A stretch of DNA of 64,000 nucleotides from Idiomarina sp. (GTDB lineage: Bacteria > Pseudomonadota > Gammaproteobacteria > Enterobacterales > Alteromonadaceae): the NCBI GenBank assembly GCA_022565355.1, contig JAIUMU010000002.1, forward strand, positions 1-64,000, read 5' to 3'. The notes beneath the pieces are model-generated. The model ran no database searches and was not told the origin of the DNA. It saw only the letters and a program-made list of their open reading frames with translations. Shown piece by piece: positions 46,404-55,308 of this stretch. The position numbers and the translations under genes were made by a program. Numbering within the stretch: the first letter of the stretch is position 1; the number at the start of each line of letters is the position of its first letter.

Positions 46404-48320
46404 TCACAGAGCTAGCATGAGCTTGTTCAAGCGGCGAACAAAGGTACTTGGGTCTTTCAAGCTGCCGCGCTCCGCTAACGTAGCCTGTTCAAGCAACAAT
46501 TCCGCCCACTCACCAAAGCGTTCTTCATCTTGCTCATCAGCCACGCGCTGCACCAATGGATGCTCAGGGTTCAGCTCAAAAATGTACTTCGTTTCTGGTA
46601 CTTTTTGCCCTGCTGCTTCCATCAACTTCGCCATTTGCGTGCTCATATCGTTATCATCGGTAACAATACACGCAGGTGAATCGGTTAACCGGTGTGTTAC
46701 CCGAACCTTCTTCACTTTATCGCCTAAGGTTTTCTCAAAGCGCTGCACGGTTCCTTCAAAATCCTTCTCCAGCTTCTCGTGCTCAGCCTTGTCTTGCTCA
46801 TCATCCAGATCGCCTAAATCTAAATCGCCACGGGTAACCGATTGGAATTTCTTCTCTTTGTACTCGGTTAAGTGGCTCATTAGCCATTCATCAATACGAT
46901 CTGAAAGTAGCAACACTTCCACGCCTTTCTTGCGGAAGATTTCCAGTGCTGGGTTGTTTTTCGCCGCTTCATAACTATCAGCAACAATATAGTAAATCGC
47001 CTCTTGGCCTTCCTTCATGCGCTCAATGTAGGCATCTAAAGAAACGCGCTGCTCAGCGCTATCTTCATGAGAAGAAGTAAAGCGTAACAGTTCGCAAATG
47101 CGCTCGATGTTCGCTTGGTCTTCCGCTGGGCCTTCTTTCAATACGTTACCAAAGTTATCCCAGAAGCTGTTGTATGCTTCCACATCATCTTTGGCTAACT
47201 TCACTAGGCTTTGCAGCACTTTTTTCGTGCTCGCACTGCGCATAGCCCGGGTTACTTTATTATCCTGCAAAATCTCCCGCGAAACATTCAGCGGTAAATC
47301 ATTAGAATCAATTAAACCACGCACAAAGCGCAGGTAAGTAGGCATAAATTGTTCCGCATCGTCCATAATGAACACGCGTTGCACATAAAGCTTAATACCT
47401 TTCTGGTTCTCTCGGTTCCACAAATCCCAAGGCGCCCGCTTTGGAATGAACAACAAGCTGGTGTACTCGTGTTTACCTTCAACTTTGTTGTGGCTCCACA
47501 GCAACGGATCATCAAAATCATGTGCTACCGATTTATAAAACTCTTGGTACTCTTCCTTGCTAATGTCTGCTTTTTCACGCAACCACAAGGCTTTACCGGC
47601 ATTTACGGTTTCCCATTCACCCGGCTGCGCAGGAATTTTCTCGCCATCAGGGCCATCGCGCTCAGGCTGCTCATCCTTCCACATCTGCACAGGAATACTC
47701 AGATGATCAGAGTACGTTGTTACAATCTCGCGCAACTTCCAATTATCTAAAAATTCATCTTCACCCTCACGCAAATGCAGGGTGATTTCCGTGCCACGGC
47801 CTTCTTTGCTAATCGGTGCAATGGTAAATTCGCCATCGCCTGCAGATTGCCATTCTACCGCTTCATCTTTACCTAGCCCGGCTGCGCGAGTGCGCACCGT
47901 TACTTGATCAGCAACAATAAAGGCCGAGTAAAAACCCACCCCAAATTGGCCAATCATCTGTGAATCTTTGCTTTGGTCGCCAGAAAGCTGGCTAAAGAAT
48001 TCTTTGGTACCCGATTTAGCAATGGTGCCCAAGTGGCTCATTACATCCTCTCGGCTCATACCAATGCCATTATCACTAATGGTAATGCTGCGCGCGTCTT
48101 TGTTAATGCTAATCCGCACCCGTAACTCAGCATCATTATCGAACAGTGCATTATTTTCTAACGCTTTAAAGCGCAGCTTATCGGCTGCATCCGAAGCGTT
48201 GGAAATAAGCTCACGAAGAAAGATATCCTTATTCGAGTACAGCGAATGGATCATCAAGTGCAGAAGCTGCTTTACCTCTGTTTGAAAACCGTGTTTTTCA
48301 GCATGCTGATGGTCAGCCAT
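46404..48320 (-). CDS. htpG: Molecular chaperone HtpG (Hsp90)
   Basis: HtpG is the cytosolic bacterial Hsp90, an ATP-driven homodimeric chaperone. The 638-residue protein (E. coli 624) has the GHKL ATP-binding motifs [24 protein letters not shown] and [15 protein letters not shown], the middle-domain [16 protein letters not shown] signature, an acidic stretch near [15 protein letters not shown] and the C-terminal dimerisation domain. A sigma-32 promoter is visible 45-75 bp upstream and AGGAGAG precedes the ATG, so heat-shock induction is expected. Confidence 0.98.
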   Translation of the reverse strand: MADHQHAEKHGFQTEVKQLLHLMIHSLYSNKDIFLRELISNASDAADKLRFKALENNALFDNDAELRVRISINKDARSITISDNGIGMSREDVMSHLGTIAKSGTKEFFSQLSGDQSKDSQMIGQFGVGFYSAFIVADQVTVRTRAAGLGKDEAVEWQSAGDGEFTIAPISKEGRGTEITLHLREGEDEFLDNWKLREIVTTYSDHLSIPVQMWKDEQPERDGPDGEKIPAQPGEWETVNAGKALWLREKADISKEEYQEFYKSVAHDFDDPLLWSHNKVEGKHEYTSLLFIPKRAPWDLWNRENQKGIKLYVQRVFIMDDAEQFMPTYLRFVRGLIDSNDLPLNVSREILQDNKVTRAMRSASTKKVLQSLVKLAKDDVEAYNSFWDNFGNVLKEGPAEDQANIERICELLRFTSSHEDSAEQRVSLDAYIERMKEGQEAIYYIVADSYEAAKNNPALEIFRKKGVEVLLLSDRIDEWLMSHLTEYKEKKFQSVTRGDLDLGDLDDEQDKAEHEKLEKDFEGTVQRFEKTLGDKVKKVRVTHRLTDSPACIVTDDNDMSTQMAKLMEAAGQKVPETKYIFELNPEHPLVQRVADEQDEERFGEWAELLLEQATLAERGSLKDPSTFVRRLNKLMLAL

Positions 48321-48366
48321 GGTGATTACTCTCCTGAAGTATCGTGTTAATAACCTGGTTTAAGGT

Positions 48367-48393
48367 ATGGGGATACGGGATCAGAAATTCAAG
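48367..48393 (-). promoter_or_regulatory. Sigma-32 heat-shock promoter of htpG
   Basis: On the minus strand CTTGAA (48388-48393), a 15-bp spacer and CCCCAT (48367-48372) match both sigma-32 boxes exactly. The position fits a leader of about 40 nt before the htpG ATG at 48320. Confidence 0.88.
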
Positions 48394-48421
48394 GGTAAAC
48401 AGAGAAATTTGTGGGGTTTTG

Positions 48422-48480
48422 TGGCTTACTTTGCGGGTTAACTTAGGGGCTTAACTCAGCGGCTTAACTTGGGGCTTACA
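48422..48480. repeat. Short imperfect tandem repeat between recR and htpG
   Basis: Four to five copies of a 12-14-bp unit resembling GGCTTAACTYRG follow each other between the recR stop and the htpG promoter. The copies vary and no gene is present. It could be a slippage product with no function. Confidence 0.55.
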
Positions 48481-48521
48481 GATAAGGCGGAGCTTGATTT
48501 AGCGGCTCGCAGCGCTGTGGG

Positions 48522-49127
48522 TTACAAGAAGTTCTTGCGGCCAGAGAAAGCATGGCCAAGGGTAGTATGGTCTACATATTCAAGCTCACCGCCCACCGGC
48601 ACGCCGTGGGCAATTCGGCTCGCGCGAATTTGATAGCGGGCAGCTAAATCAGCAATGAAATGCGCGGTAGTATCCCCTTCCATGGTTGGATTCGTGGCTA
48701 AAATCACTTCTTGAATAGCATCGTTTTGAAAACGTTGCTCGAGTAAATCAAGGCCGATATCCGCAGGGCCAATGCCATCCAGCGGCGATAACCTGCCCAT
48801 CAATACAAAGTATTGCCCTTTGTATTGGCCGGTTTGTTCAACCGCTAATACATCCGCTGGCGATTCAACAATACATAACGAGCCTTCAGCCACTCGGCTT
48901 TCATCAGCACAAATACCGCAAATATCATCTTCGCTCAGAGTTCGGCATTTACTACAGCGCCCCACAACCTCCAAGGCATGCGCTAAAGCATGCTGAAGTT
49001 TACCGGCACCATCACGATGGCGTTCCAATAACTGGAACGCCATGCGTTGTGCGGTTTTTTGGCCTACTCCAGGAAGCACTCGTAGTGCTTCGATTAGAGC
49101 AGCAATCGCGGGGCTAAACGCTTTCAT
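48522..49127 (-). CDS. recR: Recombination mediator protein RecR
   Basis: RecR works with RecF and RecO to load RecA on SSB-coated gaps. The 201-residue protein (E. coli 201) has the helix-hairpin-helix [14 protein letters not shown], a four-cysteine zinc motif [16 protein letters not shown] and a Toprim domain ([14 protein letters not shown]). The ATG overlaps the ybaB stop by one base (TAATG), the usual ybaB-recR arrangement. Confidence 0.98.
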   Translation of the reverse strand: MKAFSPAIAALIEALRVLPGVGQKTAQRMAFQLLERHRDGAGKLQHALAHALEVVGRCSKCRTLSEDDICGICADESRVAEGSLCIVESPADVLAVEQTGQYKGQYFVLMGRLSPLDGIGPADIGLDLLEQRFQNDAIQEVILATNPTMEGDTTAHFIADLAARYQIRASRIAHGVPVGGELEYVDHTTLGHAFSGRKNFL

Positions 49128-49459
49128 TAAAAGGGTAGTTTCATTCCTGGAGGAAGGCCCATGCCACCGGCAATCGAAGACATTTTCTCTTTGCTTGATT
49201 CTTCCACGCGGCGCACCGCGTCATTAGTTGCCGCAGCAACTAAATCTTCCAGCATTTCACGATCATCTTCATCACCGAACAAGCTGGCATCAATCGCAAC
49301 ACGCTTCACGTTATGGTTTCCGTACATGGTAACTTTTACCAAGCCTGCACCCGCTTCACCGGTTACTTCCATGCTGGCAATTTCTTCTTGCGCCTTCTGC
49401 ATTTTTTCCTGCATCTGTTGCGCCTGCTTCATCATGTTACCCATTCCGCCTTTGAACAT
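49127..49459 (-). CDS. ybaB: Nucleoid-associated protein YbaB/EbfC
   Basis: The 110-residue DNA-binding protein forms dimers. The N-terminal [20 protein letters not shown] helix and the [17 protein letters not shown] and [18 protein letters not shown] segments are conserved. The family affects nucleoid structure and gene expression. It lies between dnaX and recR as in most gammaproteobacteria, with AGAGAA before the ATG. Confidence 0.97.
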   Translation of the reverse strand: MFKGGMGNMMKQAQQMQEKMQKAQEEIASMEVTGEAGAGLVKVTMYGNHNVKRVAIDASLFGDEDDREMLEDLVAAATNDAVRRVEESSKEKMSSIAGGMGLPPGMKLPF

Positions 49460-49545
49460 CGCTTTTCTCTCTTAAGTTAAATTTGGCTCTTAAATTAAAA
49501 ATGGTTTGTATGCGTTAATTTTATCACAGCACAAGGGCAGCAGCA

Positions 49546-51954
49546 CTAGTGCAACACCGTTACTTGCTTCACTTCAGCTGCTAAAGACGATTGCAGTTGT
49601 TGAATACCCGGATGCTCGGCAACCCGTTTTTCTGCATCTGCTTGCAGTGCTGCATTAATTTCTTGCTGAATTTGAAATGGTGTCCGCTGCGGATTACCGA
49701 GCTTGATTTCCAGCTCTTTGTTGGCAATCACGGTCGCCAATTCATTTTTAATACTCGCGTTCATGTGCCCCGATAACAGCGCCTGCATGTCTGCAGATAC
49801 CTCTAGTACGTAGCCTTGCGGTTGCTCATGCAACTGCGAGTGCAACAATACTTGCCGCGTACGCCCCACAACTGCTAGCTTTTCAATCTGCGCTGCCCAA
49901 GCATCTACTTGCGCCGCTGCAATAACTTTACCGCTAGTTGTTTGTTGCACATCGGCGGCTGTTTCGGTTGCGGGTTCTTGCTCGTTAGCTGGTTTAGATG
50001 CCAACACTGGCTCGTGAGTTTCGCCCGTTTGTTGCGGCGCTGAAGGCTCTTGTTTCACAGCTGAGAGCTCTTGTTTCACGGCTGAGGGCTCTTGCTCTAC
50101 CGCTGAAGGCTCTTGTTCTCCCGCTGAAGGCTCTTGTTTCACAGCTGCGGGCTCTGCAGAAGCTTGCGGCGCATTCAGCGGCGCTTTATTCGTATTTGGT
50201 TTGCTTACTACGGCATCGGTTGCTGTAGCAGGTTTACTCGCCACAGAAGCTGATTCAGAGCCTTTCTTGGCCGCTAAACGCTTGCGGGTTGCCATCAATG
50301 AGGTTAAATCAGCGCTCTCTAACGATGGCGCAGCGCTGCTTTCTGGTGCAGCTCCTGCAGATACTGATGCTGAGGATACTGCGGTTGTTGCTTCAGGCTC
50401 AGCCGCTGGGCGTACCGCAGAAGCTTGCTGCTCAATACCCGCTTGTTCTGCAAACAATGCCGCCGAATCATCATCGTCTTCATCATCATCTAAATATGCA
50501 GGTACTTCGTGTTCTTCCACTGCAGAGTTCACGAATGGCTGGGCGCTTGCAGGTTGTTCCGCTTCAGCCTCTTTGCTCGCCGCTACCGGCGCGTCCGGTT
50601 CTGCTGCGGCTTGTTGCTCGGCTTCAGGTTGCATGGCTTCCGGCTTCTCGGCTGGCTGCTGCACTGCTTCTGCCTGTGCCCTTTCCTGCTGCACGATCGC
50701 GGATTCTACCTGGGCCGTGCTTTCAGCAGGCTCTGCCTTTACTTCGGCTTCAGCCTCGGCCATGCCTTCAGCAACACTAACTGTCTCCGCCGCTTTTACC
50801 GGCGAACTGGTTACCGCTTCAGGCTTTCCCGCAGTGGGTGCTCCCGAGCTACTTGTTGCATCAGCTACCGCCGGCCGAAACGCCAACATCCGCAGCAGGG
50901 TCATCTCAACGCCGCTGAAGGCATCCGGTGCATAAGGCAACTCACGACGGCCATCGAGCACGGTGCGGTAATACACTTGCACCGTAGCTGGGTCAATTTT
51001 CTGAGCTAATGCCGCCAATTGTTCGCTTCTTGCCAACAGTTCAGAATCCAACAACGCTGGAGCAACCTGGGCCAGCGCCAACTGGTGTAGCATGGTTTGC
51101 AATTCAGTAAGCACGCCCGCGATATCCGGAATCTTATCCACTAACTCACGCAGCGATTGCAGTGTCGCATTCACGTTACCATCGGCTACCGATGCCAGTA
51201 AATCGAGCAAATTGGCATGATCGATTCTACCCAGCATACGAGCAACCGAGGCTTCGAGTACTTCATTATTACCTTGGGCGATAGCCTGATCCGTAAGGCT
51301 TAACGCATCGCGCATACTGCCATTGGCAGAACGTGCTAAAAGCGCTAGAGCTGATTCATCAAAACGGATTTTTTCGGCGGTTAAAATATGCTGCAGTTGC
51401 GTACTAATTTCCTCACGGGTAAGTGCCCGCAGATTAAATTGCAAACAACGGGAAAGCACAGTAACCGGAAGCTTTTCTGGATCAGTAGTGGCCAGCAGGA
51501 AAATAACATGGGGAGGTGGCTCTTCTAGCGTTTTTAATAACGCATTAAAACTATGCCGCGAGAGCATATGCACTTCATCGATAAGGTAAACTTTATAGCG
51601 CCCAGCGGTTGGCCGATACTGTACGTTCTCGAGAATTTCCCGGGTGTCTTCTACTTTGGTGCGAGAAGCGGCATCGATTTCCATTAAATCAACAAAACGG
51701 CCAGCTTCGATATCAACACAGGCAGAACACTCACCACAAGGTGTGGCGGTAATACCTTTATCACAGTTCAAGCTACGCGACAAAATTCGAGCGATCGTAG
51801 TTTTACCAACACCACGGGTGCCGGTAAGTAGGTAGGCATGATGCAAACGCTGATGCGTTAATGCGTTGGTAAGTGCTTGCAACACATGTTGCTGGCCAAC
51901 AACTTCAGAAAAGTTACGCGGCCGCCATTTCCTTGCTAGCACTTGATAGCTCAT
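49546..51954 (-). CDS. dnaX: DNA polymerase III subunit tau/gamma with expanded linker
   Basis: DnaX is the clamp-loader ATPase and replisome organiser. Residues 1-370 are the clamp-loader AAA+ core: Walker A TGTRGVGKTTIAR, a zinc module CDKGITATPCGECSAC, DEVHMLSRHSFNALLKTLEEPP and sensor-1/SRC CLQFNL. The protein has 802 residues against 643 in E. coli. The excess is a low-complexity Ala/Glu/Pro linker (about 380-690) that contains the 21-bp EPSA repeat also found in yoaA. The last 110 residues match tau domain V (alpha-subunit binding). I found no A AAA AAG slippery site like the E. coli one, so a gamma form by frameshifting is not evident. Confidence 0.97.
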   Translation of the reverse strand: MSYQVLARKWRPRNFSEVVGQQHVLQALTNALTHQRLHHAYLLTGTRGVGKTTIARILSRSLNCDKGITATPCGECSACVDIEAGRFVDLMEIDAASRTKVEDTREILENVQYRPTAGRYKVYLIDEVHMLSRHSFNALLKTLEEPPPHVIFLLATTDPEKLPVTVLSRCLQFNLRALTREEISTQLQHILTAEKIRFDESALALLARSANGSMRDALSLTDQAIAQGNNEVLEASVARMLGRIDHANLLDLLASVADGNVNATLQSLRELVDKIPDIAGVLTELQTMLHQLALAQVAPALLDSELLARSEQLAALAQKIDPATVQVYYRTVLDGRRELPYAPDAFSGVEMTLLRMLAFRPAVADATSSSGAPTAGKPEAVTSSPVKAAETVSVAEGMAEAEAEVKAEPAESTAQVESAIVQQERAQAEAVQQPAEKPEAMQPEAEQQAAAEPDAPVAASKEAEAEQPASAQPFVNSAVEEHEVPAYLDDDEDDDDSAALFAEQAGIEQQASAVRPAAEPEATTAVSSASVSAGAAPESSAAPSLESADLTSLMATRKRLAAKKGSESASVASKPATATDAVVSKPNTNKAPLNAPQASAEPAAVKQEPSAGEQEPSAVEQEPSAVKQELSAVKQEPSAPQQTGETHEPVLASKPANEQEPATETAADVQQTTSGKVIAAAQVDAWAAQIEKLAVVGRTRQVLLHSQLHEQPQGYVLEVSADMQALLSGHMNASIKNELATVIANKELEIKLGNPQRTPFQIQQEINAALQADAEKRVAEHPGIQQLQSSLAAEVKQVTVLH
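50039..50157. repeat. 21-bp tandem repeat in the dnaX linker
   Basis: Five 21-bp units start at 50039, 50060, 50081, 50102 and 50123, each GCTGARGGCTCTTGYT plus variable bases (one has GAGAGC). A diverged end unit GCTGCGGGCTCTG begins at 50144. The coding strand gives EPAA then EPSA/ELSA heptapeptides. Unit, period and terminal copy match those in yoaA. Confidence 0.9.
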
Positions 51955-52003
51955 GCCACCTCCAATAATTATTATTAAAATTCTTTAGTAATTAGGCCTA
52001 CGC

Positions 52004-52561
52004 TCACTCATCAAACGCACAGATGGCGTAGCTATTCACACCTAATTTATCCATCGCCTTGCGGCCATTTAAATACAGTAATTCACACACAAACGCTGCT
52101 TCTACCACTGTGGCAGGCGTACGCTGCAGAAGATGCACCGCCGCGGTCATGGTGCCGCCAGTGGCTAGCATATCATCCATCACCACCACTTTATCACGTG
52201 GCTTTAAAGCATCTTTATGTAACTCAAGAATATCATCACCATACTCAAGAGTGTAACTAGTTGAAAATACTTCTCGCGGTAACTTACCTGCTTTGCGCAT
52301 TAACGTAAGGCCAATGCCGAGGCGATCAGCTAACGCCGCAGCAAATATAAAGCCACGGGCTTCTACTGCAACAATTTGCGTTAATCCTGAGTTTGCATAA
52401 CGCTCAGCAAACAAATCAATACTATTACGCAGTGCCTTAGGATCTTGCAGCGCTGGGGTAATGTCGCGGAATGTGAGGCCAGGCTTTGGGAAATCTGCAA
52501 CCGGTTTAATTAACCGAGAAATATAATTGCCGCGCATATCCGCAGCTACATAATGGGTCAT
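52004..52561 (-). CDS. apt: Adenine phosphoribosyltransferase
   Basis: Apt salvages adenine to AMP using PRPP. The 185-residue product has the family motifs DFPKPGLTFRDITPAL, AVEARGFIFAAALADRLG, RKAGKLPRE and the PRPP loop VVVMDDMLATGGTMTAA. The length matches E. coli Apt (183). It lies about 50 bp upstream of dnaX on the same strand, the conserved apt-dnaX order, and 10 bp after a receiver-domain gene. Confidence 0.97.
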   Translation of the reverse strand: MTHYVAADMRGNYISRLIKPVADFPKPGLTFRDITPALQDPKALRNSIDLFAERYANSGLTQIVAVEARGFIFAAALADRLGIGLTLMRKAGKLPREVFSTSYTLEYGDDILELHKDALKPRDKVVVMDDMLATGGTMTAAVHLLQRTPATVVEAAFVCELLYLNGRKAMDKLGVNSYAICAFDE

Positions 52562-52571
52562 TCGTATTCAC

Positions 52572-52952
52572 TCAAGCCACTACACGATCGCGTGCAAAGT
52601 GGCGTAATTTAGTCAGTAAAAGATCCGCATCAAGCGGTTTGCCTAGCACTACATTAGCACCTAAACGTTCAGCTTTCTTGCTGATTTGCTTTGGTTCATC
52701 TGTGGTCATAAACAACAAAGGCGTTTTTGCGTACAATGGTTCATCACGCAAGTTCTTCAATAGCGTTAAACCATCCATCAGCGGCATCTTATGGTCTAGT
52801 AATACCACATCGAAGCAACGCATTCTTGCTTGGTTAAGTGCGTCTAATCCATCAATCGCAACAGTTATGTGAAATTCGCTTTTTTGCAGAATATTCAATA
52901 TCTGTGTTCGTGTCCGTTCGTTATCTTCTACCAAAAGCAAAGATAATGCCAT
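52572..52952 (-). CDS. Single-domain response regulator (CheY-like)
   Basis: The 126-residue protein is a lone receiver domain: acidic pair in LLVEDNERTR, phospho-acceptor Asp in VVLLDHKMPLMDG, switch Thr in LLFMTTDEP and conserved Lys in NVVLGKPLDADLL. There is no output domain, so it must act by protein-protein contact, and no kinase gene is adjacent. It ends 10 bp before apt, so the two could be co-transcribed. The only kinase in the window is the YfiR-type protein at 32904-34913, whose partner is unknown. Confidence 0.93.
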   Translation of the reverse strand: MALSLLLVEDNERTRTQILNILQKSEFHITVAIDGLDALNQARMRCFDVVLLDHKMPLMDGLTLLKNLRDEPLYAKTPLLFMTTDEPKQISKKAERLGANVVLGKPLDADLLLTKLRHFARDRVVA

Positions 52953-53015
52953 GATAACTACCTCAAAAGAGCAACTTGAATGCTGATGCGCGTGCTTACG
53001 TATAAGCGTTGCGCG

Positions 53016-53141
53016 TTAGCCCGTGAACAATTTAATCAACTGCAAAACCGGCATCAGCAAAGCAATACCAACAAACGCAAGTACAGCTAAAACTAAATGA
53101 ATTACTGATGATTGGTCTTTAAATGATTCGTTATTCGCCAT
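53016..53141 (-). CDS. Small single-span membrane protein (41 aa)
   Basis: A 41-codon frame starts at the ATG at 53141 with a strong GAGGAG ribosome site and stops at TAA (53016-53018). The product has a polar N-terminus (MANNESFKDQSS), one membrane helix (VLAVLAFVGIALLMPVLQLI) and a short KLFTG tail. I do not recognise a family. It lies 63 bp upstream of the receiver gene on the same strand and may share its transcript. The ribosome site and clean hydrophobic profile support translation. Confidence 0.7.
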   Translation of the reverse strand: MANNESFKDQSSVIHLVLAVLAFVGIALLMPVLQLIKLFTG

Positions 53142-53328
53142 GCGAGCTCCTCAGTACAACAAATAAAGGGGTGCAGATCATATATGATCCCTAAACGTTT
53201 AGAAAGTTCCATTCATGAGAAACGGATTAAACCGACCCTATTTACGCTAAAGTTACCTGATTAGTTTACTGGCCATAGCGCTTTAATAAGCACAGCCTTT
53301 CACAGCCATGTACAAGCATGCAGGTAAC

Positions 53329-53357
53329 AAAAAGCCCCACTCGAGAGCAGGGCTTTG
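53329..53357 (-). terminator. Terminator of the TonB2-type operon
   Basis: On the minus strand AAAGCCC-TGCTC pairs with GTG-GGGCTTT around a short loop (imperfect middle), followed by TTTTTG. It lies 20 bp after the TPR-protein stop. Confidence 0.75.
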
Positions 53358-53378
53358 TTTATTAAAACACGTTATGTT

Positions 53379-54689
53379 TTAAATGCTTGAACCGCGGCGC
53401 TCAGCTGTATCTCTAATGAATCGTGACCAGCCTTCTGCATTACGTCGCGTGCTATCAAAGCGTGTTGCGCTTTGTGCAGCTTGGTAAGCTTGGCGGTACT
53501 GATTACTATAAAAATAAGCTTCAGCTAAAGACATATACAAACGTCCTGCATCATCGCCACTAGCAACTAAATCAATAGCTGCTCGGAAAGGCGCCACAGC
53601 ATTACGATATTGCTGTGCTAGAAGCAGAGCTTCACCTTGACGACGATAGTAGTCACGACGGTCAGAATCGGTAGCTGCAAACTCAACCGCTTTACCATAC
53701 ATTTCTGCAGATCTAGCGAACTCACGCGCAGAGTTGTAGCTGCGTGCGGCAGTAGCTAAGTTGCGATCGGTTCTCTCGATGTTGCCTGCTTCGATATTGG
53801 TTGCCATGATATCAGCCGCATAATACGGAATTGAGTTATTCGCGTATAGCTGCACTAATGCACGGTAATCATTCGAAGAACGCAAGTAACCTGCATCGTA
53901 GGCGATACGAAGTGTAGACAAAGCTTCTTCGTACTGCTCGTTAAGCATATAAATCATGCCCAACTGCACCCACCATCCACGCTCTCCAGGTAACGCTTCC
54001 AAACCACGCTCTAACACACGCAACGTTTCTGGAATCTTACCCGCTTCGTAGTTTGCCGCAATCATTAACACATACGGATTACGATGTGGTTGACGCATAT
54101 TCTGCAAAGCTTTTTCAGCAAATGGAATCACGCGATCATACTGGCGAAGTTCCATGTGTGCTGAAGCCATACGAACAAGTACATCCGCATCCCACTCACC
54201 GGTAAACTGCAAATAGCGGCGCAGGGTAACCAATGCTTCCTCGAAATTCTCTTGAATAAGATAGAGATTCCCAAGTAATTGCAATGATTGTGCGTGATCG
54301 TTAAAGCTTAGCAAGTTTGCATCCACTGCCTGAGAAAGGTAGCGAATCGCTTGTCCTGGTGCTGCATCATCATCTTCTAAAGACGCATACATTGAACCTA
54401 AAAAGCGAGCAACATAAGCGCGGTCGTAATCAGTACGAGCTGGGGCTTCGTTCAGCTCGCGGATTGCTCCGGCTATATCGTTCTCTTCATACAATTCAAA
54501 CGCAGACATAACTCGACGGGCAACTCGCTCAGCTAAAGCTTGCGAGCGACGATTATCCTTCGCTCGCTGAAGCTCATCTGCTGTTGGAATAGTGAATCCA
54601 ACATCAGTGTTTTGCTGTGCATTAGCTGGAGCAAAAGCTACACCCATGGCTACAACCACAGCACAAACTATAGATGTGATAGCTTTCAT
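53379..54689 (-). CDS. Periplasmic TPR protein of the TonB2-type operon
   Basis: The 436-residue protein has a cleavable signal peptide (residues 1-24, ending ANA) and tetratricopeptide repeats over nearly its whole length (for example QLLGNLYLIQENFEEALVTL, WVQLGMIYMLNEQYEEALST, AAPFRAAIDL). It is the last gene of the DUF3450-TtpC-ExbB-ExbD-TonB operon, 3 bp after tonB, a place where Shewanella, Pseudoalteromonas and relatives have the same TPR protein. A role in stabilising or coupling the TonB complex in the periplasm is likely but not proven. Confidence 0.9.
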   Translation of the reverse strand: MKAITSIVCAVVVAMGVAFAPANAQQNTDVGFTIPTADELQRAKDNRRSQALAERVARRVMSAFELYEENDIAGAIRELNEAPARTDYDRAYVARFLGSMYASLEDDDAAPGQAIRYLSQAVDANLLSFNDHAQSLQLLGNLYLIQENFEEALVTLRRYLQFTGEWDADVLVRMASAHMELRQYDRVIPFAEKALQNMRQPHRNPYVLMIAANYEAGKIPETLRVLERGLEALPGERGWWVQLGMIYMLNEQYEEALSTLRIAYDAGYLRSSNDYRALVQLYANNSIPYYAADIMATNIEAGNIERTDRNLATAARSYNSAREFARSAEMYGKAVEFAATDSDRRDYYRRQGEALLLAQQYRNAVAPFRAAIDLVASGDDAGRLYMSLAEAYFYSNQYRQAYQAAQSATRFDSTRRNAEGWSRFIRDTAERRGSSI

Positions 54690-54692
54690 GAA

Positions 54693-55307
54693 TTAACTCC
54701 CGTCCATTGTAAAGTCGAGTTGAACCGTAAGGCCTTCTTGACGCTGTGGGCGACCATCAACGATCTTCGGAGCATAACGCCACCGGGCTAAAGCACGTCG
54801 TGCTTCTTGGTCAAACACCCGACGAGGTTGAGCTTCGATTACTTCGATATCAGTAACGCCACCAGTTTCGTCAATTGTAAAGCGTAACCGCACCCAGCCT
54901 TCAATACCGTCTCGTGCCGCAGCAGGTGGATAACGTGGCTCTACCCGAACTATCGGTTGAGCATCGCCATCCCGACCTAAACCAGCACTAGGATCGCCTA
55001 GTCCAGTATCGGCCCCGCCAAGATCTACACCGCCAATATCCAAGTTAAAGGACACTGCGTCGTCAGAGGCATCTGGTTCGCTTTGCGGCGATTCAGGTGG
55101 TTGCTCTGGCGGCTCCGGAGGAGGCGGCGGCGTTCTTCTGCGCGTCGCTTCATCTGATTCCGGTGGTGTTGACACTATATCAATAGTGGTTGGAGGCGGA
55201 GGTGGTTCATTCCGCCCCTCACCGCCACTGATTAAGAATGCCATGAAGACAAACAGTAAGAAGGTGACCGCAGCGCCTAGTAATATCGATACTATTAAGC
55301 GCACCAT
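54693..55307 (-). CDS. tonB: Energy transducer TonB (TonB2 type)
   Basis: The 204-residue protein has one N-terminal membrane helix (LIVSILLGAAVTFLLFVFMAFL), a Pro-rich periplasmic spacer (PPPPPTTID, RRTPPPPPEPPEQPPESP) and the C-terminal TonB domain (EPRYPPAAARDGIEGWVRL, ARRALARWRYAPKIVDGRP). It transmits the energised state of ExbB/ExbD to outer-membrane receptors such as the one at 59937-62723. It is shorter than E. coli TonB (239), as is usual for TonB2. Stop and start codons of neighbours lie within 1-3 bp. Confidence 0.95.
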   Translation of the reverse strand: MVRLIVSILLGAAVTFLLFVFMAFLISGGEGRNEPPPPPTTIDIVSTPPESDEATRRRTPPPPPEPPEQPPESPQSEPDASDDAVSFNLDIGGVDLGGADTGLGDPSAGLGRDGDAQPIVRVEPRYPPAAARDGIEGWVRLRFTIDETGGVTDIEVIEAQPRRVFDQEARRALARWRYAPKIVDGRPQRQEGLTVQLDFTMDGS

Positions 55308-55308
55308 A

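Noticed and set aside
50039-50157. CRISPR-like array
   Set aside because: The period is only 21 bp, the variable parts are 8 bp, the array lies in frame within a gene and no cas genes are present.
50260-50300. E. coli-type dnaX frameshift signal
   Set aside because: The AAG AAA GGC stretch in AAKKGSES is not a slippery A AAA AAG heptamer and no matching downstream stem was evident.
50201-50935. Long plus-strand open frame (244 codons, Ala/Ser-rich) antisense to dnaX
   Set aside because: It mirrors the low-complexity Ala/Glu linker of dnaX in another frame, has no ribosome site and no recognisable protein features; it is a composition artefact.
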